64,000 nt of DNA from Azospirillum sp. SYSU D00513 (GTDB taxonomy: Bacteria > Pseudomonadota > Alphaproteobacteria > Azospirillales > Azospirillaceae): contig NZ_JAFIQV010000013.1 in the NCBI RefSeq assembly GCF_017356015.1, positions 62,001-126,000 on the forward strand, written 5' to 3'. Position 1 is the stretch's first letter, and every line of letters begins with the position of its first letter. Both the position numbers and the translations under genes were made by a program. The notes beneath the pieces are model-generated. The model saw only the letters and a list, made by a program, of their open reading frames with translations. It searched no databases and was not told the DNA's origin. This document shows, one piece after another, positions 51,583-60,631 of the stretch.

Positions 51583-51732
51583 ATGGCGGCAATGGAACAG
51601 AACCGCGCACCGGTCAGCGACGAGGTGGTGCGGGAGCATCAGGCGGTTTGGGTATCCTTCACCAAGTTCGTGAAGTACGGCATCTACGCCGTCATCGCGA
51701 TCCTGGTGCTGATGGCGCTCTTCCTGCTCTGA
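51583..51732 (+). CDS. aa3-type cytochrome oxidase subunit IV-like small protein
   Basis: A 49-residue protein, MAAMEQNRAPVSDEVVREHQ followed by AVWVSFTKFVKYGIYAVIAI and LVLMALFLL, with one C-terminal membrane helix. The pattern of a polar N-terminus with xxHQxxWxxFTKFxKYG then a helix matches the bacterial aa3 cytochrome c oxidase subunit IV family (COX4_pro_2), which sits beside subunits I-III in the inner membrane. GGAGGAAGG lies 8 nt before the ATG and a strong terminator follows. The larger oxidase genes are not in the window. Confidence 0.85.
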   Translation: MAAMEQNRAPVSDEVVREHQAVWVSFTKFVKYGIYAVIAILVLMALFLL

Positions 51733-51788
51733 TCCGCCGCTGAGGCGCCGGCCGGCAACCCCGCCGGCGCTCTCGAAGCTGCTATTGA

Positions 51789-51824
51789 AAAGGCCCGCTT
51801 CCCCGGATGGAGAAGCGGGCCTTT
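51789..51824. terminator. terminator after the subunit IV gene
   Basis: A 13-bp stem, AAAGGCCCGCTTC (51789-51801) and its complement (51812-51824), with a 10-nt loop. The TTT on the right arm gives a short U-tract on the plus strand. Confidence 0.7.
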
Positions 51825-51882
51825 CCATTGCGGGCTTCCGCCCGGCGCGAGCCGCGTGGTGACCGGGCGGAGGCGCCCTGCC

Positions 51883-52380
51883 TTACGGCTCCTGGCCGGC
51901 GTCGTAGCTCGGCGGAAGCTGGCCGAGCAGGAGGTCACGCACCTCCCCCACCAGCAGGTCCACCTGCCCTTCCCAGGGCGTATCGGAGCGCTGGATCGCC
52001 TGCATGACGTGGGTGGCGAGGTGGACGAGGGCAGCGCGGACGCATTCCTCCGGCGGGAAGTCGAAATCCATGGTGTCGCGCAGGAAGGCGCCGAGCTGGT
52101 CGGGAGAATTCCAGGGGTGCGCGATGACCGTCGTGAAGCCGCTGGTGCCGAGGAACACGGCGTTCAGCGCACTGGCCTGCCGGTAGATCCCTTCTGACGC
52201 GTTGTCGAGGTCGAGGTTGCCCTCCATCACCTCGTCGAAGGCGGCGAGGCATTGGTCCACGTAGCCCCGCACCAGAAGCTCCACCACCTTGGGATCGGCG
52301 AGGTCGTTGCCCTTCTGCGTCAGGATGGGAAGCGGCTCCAGGAGCGCGGCGACGATGGCGTTCGGGTTCTGGGCTTCCAT
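51883..52380 (-). CDS. unknown helical protein
   Basis: 165 residues, acidic, mostly helical: NAIVAALLEPLPILTQKG, VELLVRGYVDQCLAAFDEVM, ALVHLATHVMQAIQRSD and a final LLVGEVRDLLLGQLPPSY. No signal peptide, membrane segment or family recognised. AAGGAA lies 8 nt before ATG 52380; earlier in-frame ATG at 52500 would add an unlikely basic stretch. It ends near the subunit IV terminator, on the opposite strand, and follows ndk. Confidence 0.65.
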   Translation of the reverse strand: MEAQNPNAIVAALLEPLPILTQKGNDLADPKVVELLVRGYVDQCLAAFDEVMEGNLDLDNASEGIYRQASALNAVFLGTSGFTTVIAHPWNSPDQLGAFLRDTMDFDFPPEECVRAALVHLATHVMQAIQRSDTPWEGQVDLLVGEVRDLLLGQLPPSYDAGQEP

Positions 52381-52550
52381 CGGGTGTTCCTTGCGATCCG
52401 CATGTTGAACCGGCGCGACGGACCGGCATCTCCGATTCCCGAATAGCCTACATTGCCACGCCTGTCCACGGCGGTAACCAGAAAGGCCTAGGCGCTCCAA
52501 GGGACAAGTTCGTGACGCGCGCAGGCATTGTGAGAAGCCCCAAAGACAAA

Positions 52551-52574
52551 GGGCCGCCCCAAGCGGGACGGCCC
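52551..52574 (-). terminator. terminator of ndk
   Basis: GGGCCG-CCC (52551-52559) pairs with GGG-A-CGGCCC (52565-52574), one bulged A, a short loop. On the minus strand the stem is followed by TTTGTCTTTG, giving a weak U-rich end just after the ndk stop. Confidence 0.6.
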
Positions 52575-52603
52575 TCCGTGAAAAGCGTCCGGTGATCCGG
52601 GGA

Positions 52604-53026
52604 TCAGGCGACGATTTCGGTGCCGGCGAAGAAGAAGGCGATCTCCTGGGCGGCGGTCTCCGGGGCGTCGGAGCCGTGCACCGAGTTGGCCTCGATCGAC
52701 TCGGCGAACTCCTTGCGGATGGTGCCCTCGGCGGCGTTGGCCGGGTTGGTGGCGCCCATGATCTCGCGGTTGCGGGCGATGGCGTTCTCGCCTTCCAGGA
52801 CCTGGAGGACGACCGGGCCGGAGATCATGAAGGAGACGAGGTCCTTGAAGAAGGGACGCTCGGAGTGGACGGCGTAGAACTGCTCCGCCTGCTTCTGCGA
52901 CAGCTGAACGCGCTTCTGGGCGACGATGCGCAGACCGCCATCCTCGAACTTGGCGTTGATCTTGCCGGTCAGGTTGCGGCGGGTGGCATCGGGCTTGATG
53001 ATCGACAGGGTGCGTTCGACGGCCAT
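52604..53026 (-). CDS. ndk: nucleoside diphosphate kinase
   Basis: 140 residues. Ndk moves phosphate between nucleoside triphosphates and diphosphates through a phospho-histidine. Seen: [15 protein letters not shown] (start), [19 protein letters not shown], and the active-site [12 protein letters not shown] with the catalytic His. AAAGGAG lies before the ATG. The leader (53040-53075 on the minus strand) has CTTTG-TCAT-CAAAG and other short repeats but no clear regulator. Confidence 0.97.
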   Translation of the reverse strand: MAVERTLSIIKPDATRRNLTGKINAKFEDGGLRIVAQKRVQLSQKQAEQFYAVHSERPFFKDLVSFMISGPVVLQVLEGENAIARNREIMGATNPANAAEGTIRKEFAESIEANSVHGSDAPETAAQEIAFFFAGTEIVA

Positions 53027-53244
53027 GGCGGCGGGCTCCTTTGTTGATACTTTGATGACAAAGTCTTGGATTTCAGGGACTTTGACGGGGACGGTCTTGG
53101 GCGCCCTCCGCTTTGGGCGGCGTTATATAGGCGGTTTTGCTGCGCGGCAACCGCTTCGTCGTCCTATGATGGTCACGGGCGCCGCGCGGCAGGCCCAGCG
53201 AACCGTTTCAATCCGGGGCCGGGTCGTGGTAAACCGGCCCCGCC

Positions 53245-55140
53245 ATGCTCCACATCAATGATCTGACGTTCCGCTATGGCGGACGGGTGCTGTTCGAACA
53301 GGCCACGGCGGTCGTTCCGAAGGGCCATCGCGTCGCGCTCGTCGGCCGCAACGGCACGGGCAAGAGCACGCTGCTGAAAATCATCGCCGGCCAGATCACG
53401 ACGGATGCCGGAAGCATCACCGTGCCCGCCGGGATGAAGATCGGCATGGTCGCGCAGGAGGCGCCGAGCGGCGCCACCAGCCTGATCGACGCCGTGCTGG
53501 CCGCCGACACCGAGCGCACCGCCCTGCTGGCGGAGGCCGAGACGGCGCAGGACCCCCTGCGCATCGGCGAGGTCCACGCCCGTCTGGCCGACATCGAGGC
53601 GCATTCGGCGCCGGCGCGGGCGGCGCAGATCCTCTCCGGCCTGGGCTTCGACGCCGAGGCGCAGCAGCGTCCCTGCTCCGACTTCTCGGGCGGCTGGCGC
53701 ATGCGCGTGGCGCTGGCCGGCGTGCTGTTCGCGCGGCCCGACCTGCTGCTGCTGGACGAGCCGACGAACCACCTCGACCTCGAAGCCACGCTGTGGCTCG
53801 AAAGCTACCTGAAGAACTATCCGCACACGGTCCTGCTGGTCAGTCACGACCGCGGCCTGCTGAACGCCGTGCCGGACACCACCATCCACGTCGACAACAC
53901 CAAGCTGGTCACCTATTCCGGCGGCTACGACACCTTCCTGCGCACGCGGCGCGCCAACCTGGACCGGCTGCGCTCCATGGCGGTCAAGCAGGAAGCCAAG
54001 CGCAAGCACATGCAGGAGTTCGTGGACCGCTTCCGCGCCAAGGCCACGAAGGCCCGACAGGCGCAGAGCCGCATGAAGGCGCTGGAGAAGATGGAGCCGA
54101 TCGTCGGGATCGAGGACGACCCCAACATCGCCTTCAACTTCCCCCAGCCGGACGAGCTGGCCCCGCCGCTGATCGCGCTGGACAACGCCGTCGCCGGCTA
54201 CGGCGACAAGGTGATCCTGCGCCGCCTGAACCTGCGCATCGACATGGACGACCGGATCGCGCTGCTGGGTGCGAACGGCAACGGCAAGTCCACGCTGGTG
54301 AAGCTGCTGTCCGGCCGGCTGGCGCCGCTGGACGGCGAGGTACGCCGGTCGGCTAAGCTGCGCGTCGGCTATTTCGCCCAGCACCAGCAGGACGAGTTGG
54401 ACCTGTCGGCGACGCCGATCCAGCAGGTCCAGCGCACGATGCCTCAAGCACCGGAGGAAAAGGTCCGCGCGCATCTGGGCCGCTTCGGCTTTCCGCAGAC
54501 CAAGGCGGAGACGCGGATCTCCGACCTGTCGGGCGGCGAGAAGGCGCGGCTGCTGCTGGCGCTGATGAGCCGCGAGGCGCCGCACATCCTGATGCTCGAC
54601 GAGCCGACCAACCATCTGGACGTGGATAGCCGCGAGGCGCTGATCGAGGCGATCAACGGCTTCCAGGGTGCCGTCATCCTCATCAGCCACGACCCGCACC
54701 TGATCGAGCTGACGGCCGACCGGCTGCTGATCGTCGCGGACGGCACCTGCAAGCCCTATGACGGCGACATGGACGATTACCGCCGCTTCCTGCTGGACCG
54801 CGCACGGGCCGAGCGGGCCGGCGGGCGGGCCGACACCGAAGCGGCGGACGCCGTGTCGCGCAAGGACCAGCGCCGTGCCGCCGCCGAGGCGCGCAGCGCG
54901 CTCGCCCCGCTGAAGCGCAAGGCGGCCGACGCGGAGTCGCTGGTGAACAAGCTCACCGAGGAAAAGCGCAAGATCGAGACGAAGCTGGCCGACCCGGCCC
55001 TCTATGACGGTCCGAGCGACAAGCCGCAGAAACTGCAGATCGAGCTGGGCACCGTCGAGAAGAAGCTGGCATCCGCCGAGGAGAGCTGGCTGGAAGCCTT
55101 GGAAGCCTACGAGAACGCCGCCGCGGAGGCGGGCGTATGA
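53245..55140 (+). CDS. ABC-F family ATPase, Uup/YheS-like
   Basis: 631 residues with two ATP-binding domains and no membrane part. Walker A loops: GRNGTGKSTLLK and GANGNGKSTLVK; signatures FSGGWRMRVALA and LSGGEKARLLLAL; Walker B LLLLDEPTNHLDLE and LMLDEPTNHLDVD. The inter-domain linker (about 240-300, RANLDRLRSMAVKQEAKRKH) is Arg/Lys-rich, and a C-terminal coiled coil (about 540-625) follows, as in Uup. ABC-F proteins act on the ribosome. The stop overlaps the start of exoD by 4 nt (ATGA). Confidence 0.95.
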   Translation: MLHINDLTFRYGGRVLFEQATAVVPKGHRVALVGRNGTGKSTLLKIIAGQITTDAGSITVPAGMKIGMVAQEAPSGATSLIDAVLAADTERTALLAEAETAQDPLRIGEVHARLADIEAHSAPARAAQILSGLGFDAEAQQRPCSDFSGGWRMRVALAGVLFARPDLLLLDEPTNHLDLEATLWLESYLKNYPHTVLLVSHDRGLLNAVPDTTIHVDNTKLVTYSGGYDTFLRTRRANLDRLRSMAVKQEAKRKHMQEFVDRFRAKATKARQAQSRMKALEKMEPIVGIEDDPNIAFNFPQPDELAPPLIALDNAVAGYGDKVILRRLNLRIDMDDRIALLGANGNGKSTLVKLLSGRLAPLDGEVRRSAKLRVGYFAQHQQDELDLSATPIQQVQRTMPQAPEEKVRAHLGRFGFPQTKAETRISDLSGGEKARLLLALMSREAPHILMLDEPTNHLDVDSREALIEAINGFQGAVILISHDPHLIELTADRLLIVADGTCKPYDGDMDDYRRFLLDRARAERAGGRADTEAADAVSRKDQRRAAAEARSALAPLKRKAADAESLVNKLTEEKRKIETKLADPALYDGPSDKPQKLQIELGTVEKKLASAEESWLEALEAYENAAAEAGV

Positions 55141-55814
55141 GCCTGCGCACCGCGACCGAGCCCGCCGCCGCCCTGGAAGACGTCCGCACCGCGGCTGGCG
55201 CCCCTCATCCCGTCCGCACCTCGGACGTGCTGCGGGCTTTCCGCGACCGGCTGCCGGAGGGGCGGGTCAGCCTCGCCGACCTGATCGACGCCCTGGGCGA
55301 CCGTTCGCTGGGCACGATCCTGCTGGCGCTGGCCTTGCCGACGGTGGCGCCCGTGCCGCTCGGCGTGTCCTGCCTGTTCGACCTGCCGATCCTGCTCTTC
55401 TCCCTACGGATGCTGACGAGCGCGTCCGGCCCGTCGCTGCCGCCCTGGCTGCTGCGGCGGTCGGTCAGCCGCAACCTCGCGCGCCGCATGATCGACGCCG
55501 CCCTGCCCCGGCTGGCCTGGATCGAGCGCATGCTGGCCCCGCGCCTTCCCCGAGTCGTGACGGTGGAGCGGAAACGCTGGTTCGGCGCCCTGCTGTTCGT
55601 GCTGACCGTGATGTGCATCGTGCCGCTGCCGCTCACCGGCTGGTTGCCCGGCTTCGCGCTCGTGCTCCTGTCGCTGGGCCTTATCGAGCGGGACGGCGGC
55701 GCCATTGCCGTCGGGTTCGGGCTTGCTGTCGCGTCGGTTGTGTTCATGGCGCTCGTCATAAGCGGTTTGTCATATGCCGGGACCGAGCTTCTAGGAGTTA
55801 CCACCACACCCTAG
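55137..55814 (+). CDS. exoD: ExoD family membrane protein
   Basis: 225 residues. After a polar N-terminus the ExoD signature VSLADLIDALGDRSLGTILL and ALALPTVAPVPLGVS appears, then three or four hydrophobic segments with PLPLTGWLPGFALVLLSLGLI. ExoD was linked in Sinorhizobium to exopolysaccharide synthesis and alkali tolerance; the molecular function is not known. Its start overlaps the ABC-F stop, so the two genes are translationally coupled, a pairing I cannot explain from their functions. Confidence 0.9.
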   Translation: MSLRTATEPAAALEDVRTAAGAPHPVRTSDVLRAFRDRLPEGRVSLADLIDALGDRSLGTILLALALPTVAPVPLGVSCLFDLPILLFSLRMLTSASGPSLPPWLLRRSVSRNLARRMIDAALPRLAWIERMLAPRLPRVVTVERKRWFGALLFVLTVMCIVPLPLTGWLPGFALVLLSLGLIERDGGAIAVGFGLAVASVVFMALVISGLSYAGTELLGVTTTP

Positions 55815-55975
55815 CTCTCATCCGTCCTGCGGGTTGCAGCGACCGTCGCTTTGCGACATAGATTGCGCCGTTTGCGACATCGCTGCGCAAACCGGAGCCT
55901 GACCCTGGCCGATTCCGGCCGCCCCCGGTTAAGCACCGTGATCCCGCTCCACAGCCAAAGGGCGACAGGACGCAC

Positions 55976-56596
55976 ATGAGACTCACGGACCTCCCCGCCG
56001 CGGGGAAAGCAGAAAAAGCGAAGATGCCGCCGGCCGCCTGGCTGTTCTTTCAACGCTGGATGGCCAATCCGAAGTCCATGGGGTCGATCACGCCATCGTC
56101 GGCCGCGTTGCGCAAGCTGGTCCGGGAGAACATCGTCTGCGGCCCGGACGAGGTGGTCGTGGAGTTCGGCGGCGGCACAGGCGCCATCACGCGCGCCCTG
56201 CTGGAGGCAGGCATCCCGGGGGAGCGCGTCTACAGCTTCGAGCTGGACAACCAGCTCGCCCGCTATCTGCGCGGGGCCTTTCCCGATATCAACGTGATCG
56301 CCGACGACTGCCGCAAGGCCGCCGAGCTGCTGGGGCCGGAGATCGTGGGCAGGGTGGGCACCGTGGTCATCTGCATCCCGACCGCGACCCTGCCGCCCTC
56401 GGTCCAGCGGGAGGTGGTGGACGCCGCCTTCAGCATCATGCCGCGCGGCAACCGCTTCATCCTCTACACCTACATGCCGAAATCGACGCTGAACCAAAAG
56501 GCCCTGAACATCCGGGGCAAGCGGCTGGACTGGACGCCCCTGAACGTCCCGCCCGCCTCGGTCTGGGGGTACTGGCGCGACGAACAGCCTGCCTGA
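55976..56596 (+). CDS. pmtA: phospholipid N-methyltransferase, PmtA-type
   Basis: 206 residues. The N-terminal FFQRWMANPKSMGSITPSS is the membrane-binding start of alphaproteobacterial PmtA-like enzymes, followed by the SAM loop VVEFGGGTGAITRALL and VIADDCRKAAELLG. It is of the rRNA-dimethylase-like fold and probably methylates phosphatidylethanolamine to phosphatidylcholine. ATG 55976 has only GACAGGACGCAC upstream. No adjacent phosphatidylcholine genes are present to confirm substrate. Confidence 0.82.
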   Translation: MRLTDLPAAGKAEKAKMPPAAWLFFQRWMANPKSMGSITPSSAALRKLVRENIVCGPDEVVVEFGGGTGAITRALLEAGIPGERVYSFELDNQLARYLRGAFPDINVIADDCRKAAELLGPEIVGRVGTVVICIPTATLPPSVQREVVDAAFSIMPRGNRFILYTYMPKSTLNQKALNIRGKRLDWTPLNVPPASVWGYWRDEQPA

Positions 56597-56608
56597 GGCT
56601 TTCCCGGT

Positions 56609-57370
56609 TCAGGCCTTCTTCGGCGCACGCCTGAGCAGGGCGTCGGTCCAGGACGGCGGCAGCGCGGCGAGGAGCCAGACGGCGGCCGACATCGGCCAGG
56701 GGAAGCTGATGCGCGCGCGGTTGCGCTCCAAACCGCGCCGGATCACGCGGGCGGCGCGGTCCGTCTCCATCAGGAAGGGCATGGGGAAAGTGTTCACGGC
56801 GGTGATCCGGCTCTTCACGAATCCGGGGCAGATCACCGACACGCCGATCCCCTCATCGGCCAGATCGCCGCGCAGGGATTCGCCATAGACCCGCACCGCC
56901 GCCTTGCTGGCGCAGTAGGCGGGGGCACCCGGCAGGCCGCGGAAGGCCGCTTGGGAGGCCATCAGCGCGATCTGCCCCCGGCGACGGCCGCGCATGGCCG
57001 GCAGCAGCGGATGCACGGTGTTCAGCACCCCGTCCAGATTGACCTGGAAGATGCGCCGGGCCTGCTCCTCCGTCTCGATCCCGTTGCCGGTCCCGGCGGA
57101 GATGCCGGCGTTTGCGATGACGAGATCCACGGGGGAACGCGCCTCCACCTCCAGCAGCCAGTCCGCCGTCGCCGCGCGGTCGCTCACGTCCAGCACCCTG
57201 GTCTCGACCAACGCCCCCCGCGCGCGGCAGCGCTCCGCCGAGGCGGCAAGCCGTGCCGGGTCGCGCCCGGCGAGCGCCAGCGTCACGCCCGGCCCGGCAT
57301 AGACGAGGGCCAGCTCCTCCCCGATGCCGCTGGACGCGCCGGTGATGACGATGGACCGCGGATTGCGCAC
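56609..57370 (-). CDS. short-chain dehydrogenase/reductase
   Basis: 253 residues, classical SDR: TGASSGIGEELALVYA, NAGISAGTGNG, Ser in LMASQAAFRG and YCASKAAVRVYGESLR with Tyr and Lys. The C-terminus ends in a hydrophobic stretch (WPMSAAVWLLAALPPSW) that suggests membrane contact. Substrate unknown; the type resembles DltE-like or steroid/lipid reductases. GTG 57370 is the start, with AGAGG 7 nt before it. Convergent with pmtA and divergent from yicC. Confidence 0.93.
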   Translation of the reverse strand: MRNPRSIVITGASSGIGEELALVYAGPGVTLALAGRDPARLAASAERCRARGALVETRVLDVSDRAATADWLLEVEARSPVDLVIANAGISAGTGNGIETEEQARRIFQVNLDGVLNTVHPLLPAMRGRRRGQIALMASQAAFRGLPGAPAYCASKAAVRVYGESLRGDLADEGIGVSVICPGFVKSRITAVNTFPMPFLMETDRAARVIRRGLERNRARISFPWPMSAAVWLLAALPPSWTDALLRRAPKKA

Positions 57371-57453
57371 TGCACACCTCTGTCTTGTTGCCTTTTCGGG
57401 CCGCCGCTATAACTTGTGCCCCACAATTCAGCCACCATGAAGCCGAGGCCCGC

Positions 57454-58353
57454 TTGTCCGCCACCAGCCCCGTGATCGCCAGCATGACCGGATTCGCCCG
57501 CGTCGACGGCCATGGCGAGGGCTATTCCTGGACCTTCGAGGCCAAGAGCGTCAATGGCCGCAGCCTGGACATACGCTGCCGCGTGCCCTCGGGCTTCGAC
57601 GGGATCGAGGCGCTGGCCCGCGCCGATGTGCCCAAGAGCCTCGCGCGCGGCAACGTGACGCTGAACCTGACGGTCTCCCGCAGCCAAGCCGGCACCGGCC
57701 AGATCCGCATCAACCGCGACCTGCTGAACCAGGTGCTGGAGCTGGCGCGCGAGATCGAGGGCGCCGGGGCCGCCCCGCCCCGTCTCGATTCGCTGCTGTC
57801 CGTCCGCGGCATCATCGAGACGGTCGAGGAGGACGAAACCGAGGCCCGTACCCGCATCGAGGCACCGCTGAAGGCGGATCTCGGCCGTCTGGTGGGGCAG
57901 CTCGCCGCCGCGCGCGAGGCGGAGGGCAAGCGCCTCACCGCGGTCCTGCACGCCCATCTGGACGAAATCGCCCGGCTCGTCGATGCGGCGGGCGCCTGCG
58001 CCTCCACCCAGCCGCAGGCCCTGCGCGACAAGCTGCGGGCGCAGGTCGCGGCCCTGCTCGACGCCTCCCCGGCGCTGCCGGAGGAGCGTCTGGCCCAGGA
58101 GGCGGCCCTGCTGATCGCCAAGGCGGACGTGCGGGAGGAGCTGGACCGGCTGCGCGCCCATATCCAGGCCGCCCGCGACATGATGGCCGAGGGCGGCGCC
58201 ATCGGCCGGCGCTTCGATTTCCTGTGCCAAGAATTCAACCGTGAAGCCAACACGCTCTGCTCCAAATCCGCCGATGTGGAGCTGACGCGCATCGGCCTGT
58301 CGCTGAAGGCTGCCATCGAACAGCTCCGCGAGCAGGTCCAGAACATCGAGTGA
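57454..58353 (+). CDS. yicC: YicC family endoribonuclease-like protein
   Basis: 299 residues. The family start ASMTGFARVDG, internal KSVNGRSLDIRCRVP, FDGIEALARADVPKSLARGN (read in part) and the end FLCQEFNREANTLCSKSADVE are all present. YicC proteins cleave RNA in E. coli, where YicC acts with PNPase. The start is uncertain: TTG 57454 has GAGG 6 nt upstream, and ATG 57484 begins exactly at the family core. It is followed by gmk at once, a conserved pairing. Confidence 0.92.
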   Translation: MSATSPVIASMTGFARVDGHGEGYSWTFEAKSVNGRSLDIRCRVPSGFDGIEALARADVPKSLARGNVTLNLTVSRSQAGTGQIRINRDLLNQVLELAREIEGAGAAPPRLDSLLSVRGIIETVEEDETEARTRIEAPLKADLGRLVGQLAAAREAEGKRLTAVLHAHLDEIARLVDAAGACASTQPQALRDKLRAQVAALLDASPALPEERLAQEAALLIAKADVREELDRLRAHIQAARDMMAEGGAIGRRFDFLCQEFNREANTLCSKSADVELTRIGLSLKAAIEQLREQVQNIE

Positions 58354-58358
58354 TCATC

Positions 58359-59018
58359 ATGGCCCCGAGCCCCTCTTCCCAGCCCCTGCAGGACATCACC
58401 CGCCGCGGCCTGATGCTTGTGCTTTCCTCGCCGTCCGGTGCCGGCAAGACGACGATTTCCCGCCGCCTGCTCGACCGCGAGCTGGGCATCACCATGTCGG
58501 TGTCGGTGACGACCCGCCCGATGCGCCCCGGCGAGGTGAACGATGTCGATTACCATTTCATCGACATGCCGGAGTTCGACCGGATGGTGGAGGCCGGCGA
58601 GCTGCTGGAACACGCGCGCGTGTTCAGCAACTGCTATGGCACCCCCCGCGCCGCGGTGGAGAAGGCGCTGAGCGGCGGGCGCGACGTGCTGTTCGACATC
58701 GACTGGCAGGGCACGCAGCAGCTCGCCCAGAACGCCCGCGACGACCTCGTCAGCGTCTTCGTCCTGCCGCCGTCGGGCGAGGAGCTGGAGCGCCGCCTGC
58801 ACAGCCGTGCCCAGGACTCGGCCGAGGTCATCGCCCAGCGCATGGCCAAGGCGTCCGACGAGATCAGCCACTGGGCCGAATATGATTACGTCATCGTGAA
58901 CCGCGACCTGGAGGAGAGCGTCAGCGCCGTCCAGGCCATCCTGCGCGCCGAACGGCTGCGCCGCCGCCGCCAGGTCGGGCTGCCGCAGTTCGTGCGGAGC
59001 GTGCAGGAAGCCCTGTAA
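58359..59018 (+). CDS. gmk: guanylate kinase
   Basis: 219 residues. It phosphorylates GMP to GDP. Seen: LMLVLSSPSGAGKTTISRRL (P-loop), VSVTTRPMRPGEVNDVDYHF (GMP-binding), and FDIDWQGTQQLAQ. The ATG at 58359 is likely; GTG 58350 overlaps the yicC stop. A hairpin terminator lies after the stop, before the convergent rsmA gene. Confidence 0.97.
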   Translation: MAPSPSSQPLQDITRRGLMLVLSSPSGAGKTTISRRLLDRELGITMSVSVTTRPMRPGEVNDVDYHFIDMPEFDRMVEAGELLEHARVFSNCYGTPRAAVEKALSGGRDVLFDIDWQGTQQLAQNARDDLVSVFVLPPSGEELERRLHSRAQDSAEVIAQRMAKASDEISHWAEYDYVIVNRDLEESVSAVQAILRAERLRRRRQVGLPQFVRSVQEAL

Positions 59019-59026
59019 GGGTGGGC

Positions 59027-59046
59027 GGGGCGCCGGGCGGCGCCCC
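59027..59046. terminator. terminator between gmk and rsmA
   Basis: An 8-bp perfect stem, GGGGCGCC (59027-59034) and GGCGCCCC (59039-59046), loop GGGC, followed by CTCCCTTTT on the plus strand. Confidence 0.6.
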
Positions 59047-59054
59047 CTCCCTTT

Positions 59055-59939
59055 TCAGGCCCGCGCCTTGTAGGCCCGCGCCAGTGCTGCGAAGCCCGCC
59101 ACGTCCACTTCTTCCGCCCGCGCGGTCGGCGCGATGCCGACCTCTTCCAGAATGGCCTCGGCGTTGCCGAGGGACTTCAGGCTCTGGCGCAGCATCTTGC
59201 GTCGCTGGCCGAAAGCGGCGGCGGTCACCTGCTCGAAGGCGCGCCAGTCCGCCGGCTCCGGGTTCGCGCGCGGAGTCAGGTGGACGATGGAGGAATCGAT
59301 CTTCGGCGGCGGGGTGAAGGCGCGCGCCGGCACGTTGAACTGCACCCTAGCGTCCGCCCGCCACTGGGTGATCACCGACAGCCGCCCATAGGCCTTGCTG
59401 CCGGGCCGGGCGACCAGCCGGTCCGCGACCTCCTTCTGGAACATCAGCGTCAGGCTGACGAACTGCTCGATGTTCGCGAGCCAGCCGAGCAGCAGCGGCG
59501 TGCCGACATTGTAGGGCAGGTTCGCCACGATGGCGCGCGGGGCCGGGGCCAGCTCAAGCGCATCGACCTCCAGCGCGTCGGCCTCGACGATGCGCAGCCG
59601 GCCCTTGGCCGCTTCGATCACGTCCTGAAGCGCCTCGATGAAACGGGAGTCCCGCTCGATGGCGATGACCTGCCGCGCCCGTGTCGCCAGCAGCGCGCGG
59701 GTCAGCCCGCCGGGACCCGGGCCGACCTCCACCACCGTGACGCCGTCGAGCTTTCCCGCCGACCGCGCGATGCGGGCCGTGAGGTTCAGGTCGAGCAGGA
59801 AGTTCTGGCCGAGCGCCTTGCGCGCGTCGAGCCCGAAGCGGGCGATCACGTCGCGGAGCGGCGGCAGGGCCTCGGGGTCGAAGCCGTGGTCCTGGGCCTG
59901 TTCCGGGAGGTTTTCTGGTGGGGGAGCGGATTCGGTCAT
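59055..59939 (-). CDS. rsmA: 16S rRNA dimethyladenosine transferase RsmA/KsgA
   Basis: 294 residues. KsgA dimethylates two adenines near the 3' end of 16S rRNA. SAM motif [16 protein letters not shown], catalytic [12 protein letters not shown], and the C-terminal [15 protein letters not shown] are present. KsgA often has a regulatory role in late 30S assembly. It is the convergent partner of gmk and is followed by a small periplasmic protein gene. Confidence 0.96.
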   Translation of the reverse strand: MTESAPPPENLPEQAQDHGFDPEALPPLRDVIARFGLDARKALGQNFLLDLNLTARIARSAGKLDGVTVVEVGPGPGGLTRALLATRARQVIAIERDSRFIEALQDVIEAAKGRLRIVEADALEVDALELAPAPRAIVANLPYNVGTPLLLGWLANIEQFVSLTLMFQKEVADRLVARPGSKAYGRLSVITQWRADARVQFNVPARAFTPPPKIDSSIVHLTPRANPEPADWRAFEQVTAAAFGQRRKMLRQSLKSLGNAEAILEEVGIAPTARAEEVDVAGFAALARAYKARA

Positions 59940-59972
59940 GCCCGCCCTTATAAAGCGGGGCTCGCCTTCCCG

Positions 59973-60578
59973 CTAGCCTTCCGCCCGTAACGCGATGTCG
60001 TCGTACTTCTCGTGGAGGCGGCCGGTGCAGGTGACCCGCCGGCCGTCCTCATAGGCGTCCTCCGGCTTTGGCCCGATGGTGACCTGGAGGCTGACGCGTT
60101 CAGCCAGCTGGTCGCCCAGATCGTCGGGGCGTCCGCCGCGCCCGGCGTCGTGGCTGAAGACGTTCTCCAGGTACCAGCTCGCCCCGCCCGCCCCCTGCGG
60201 CCCGCCGCCCGTCAGCGCCTCGGCGAGCCGGGTGTAGACGTCCTTGCAGGCCTCGCCGGTGCGGTTGGCGGGCAGGTCCACGAAGCTGGCATAGGCGACG
60301 ATGCGCCGGTCATGGAAGCGGTAGAAGACCCCCGTGCGCAGCGCCGGGGTGCGGGTGTAGGTTCGGGTGACGTATTCGACGGAGCGGTCGAGGTCGCGCC
60401 GCAGCCGCATCATGCCCCAGTCGAGCAGCGTGACCGGTTCGTGCGCCAGCCACTCGACCGCGTCCTGCCCCCGCCGTTCGCGGGCTTGAGCCTCCTGAAT
60501 GTCTTGAGCAGCGGCTGGGGCGGTGGCTGCCAGGAGCAGGCCGAACCCCAGCACGGCGACAGACGCAATCCCCTTCAT
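59973..60578 (-). CDS. unknown periplasmic protein
   Basis: 201 residues with a signal peptide (MKGIASVAVLGFGLLLAATA, cleavage near APAAAQ). The mature part is mixed alpha/beta with Asp/Arg-rich patches (DLDRSVEYVTRTYTRTPALR) and a C-terminal TCTGRLHEKYDDIAL. Two Cys (EACKDVY and VTCTGRL) could form a disulfide. GGAGG lies 9 nt before ATG 60578. No family recognised. It lies between rsmA and a hydrolase gene. Confidence 0.75.
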   Translation of the reverse strand: MKGIASVAVLGFGLLLAATAPAAAQDIQEAQARERRGQDAVEWLAHEPVTLLDWGMMRLRRDLDRSVEYVTRTYTRTPALRTGVFYRFHDRRIVAYASFVDLPANRTGEACKDVYTRLAEALTGGGPQGAGGASWYLENVFSHDAGRGGRPDDLGDQLAERVSLQVTIGPKPEDAYEDGRRVTCTGRLHEKYDDIALRAEG

Positions 60579-60631
60579 GGTCCAGTCCCTCCCGGCCCTA
60601 TGAGGCGGCTCAACCGCTGTTGAAAACGCTA

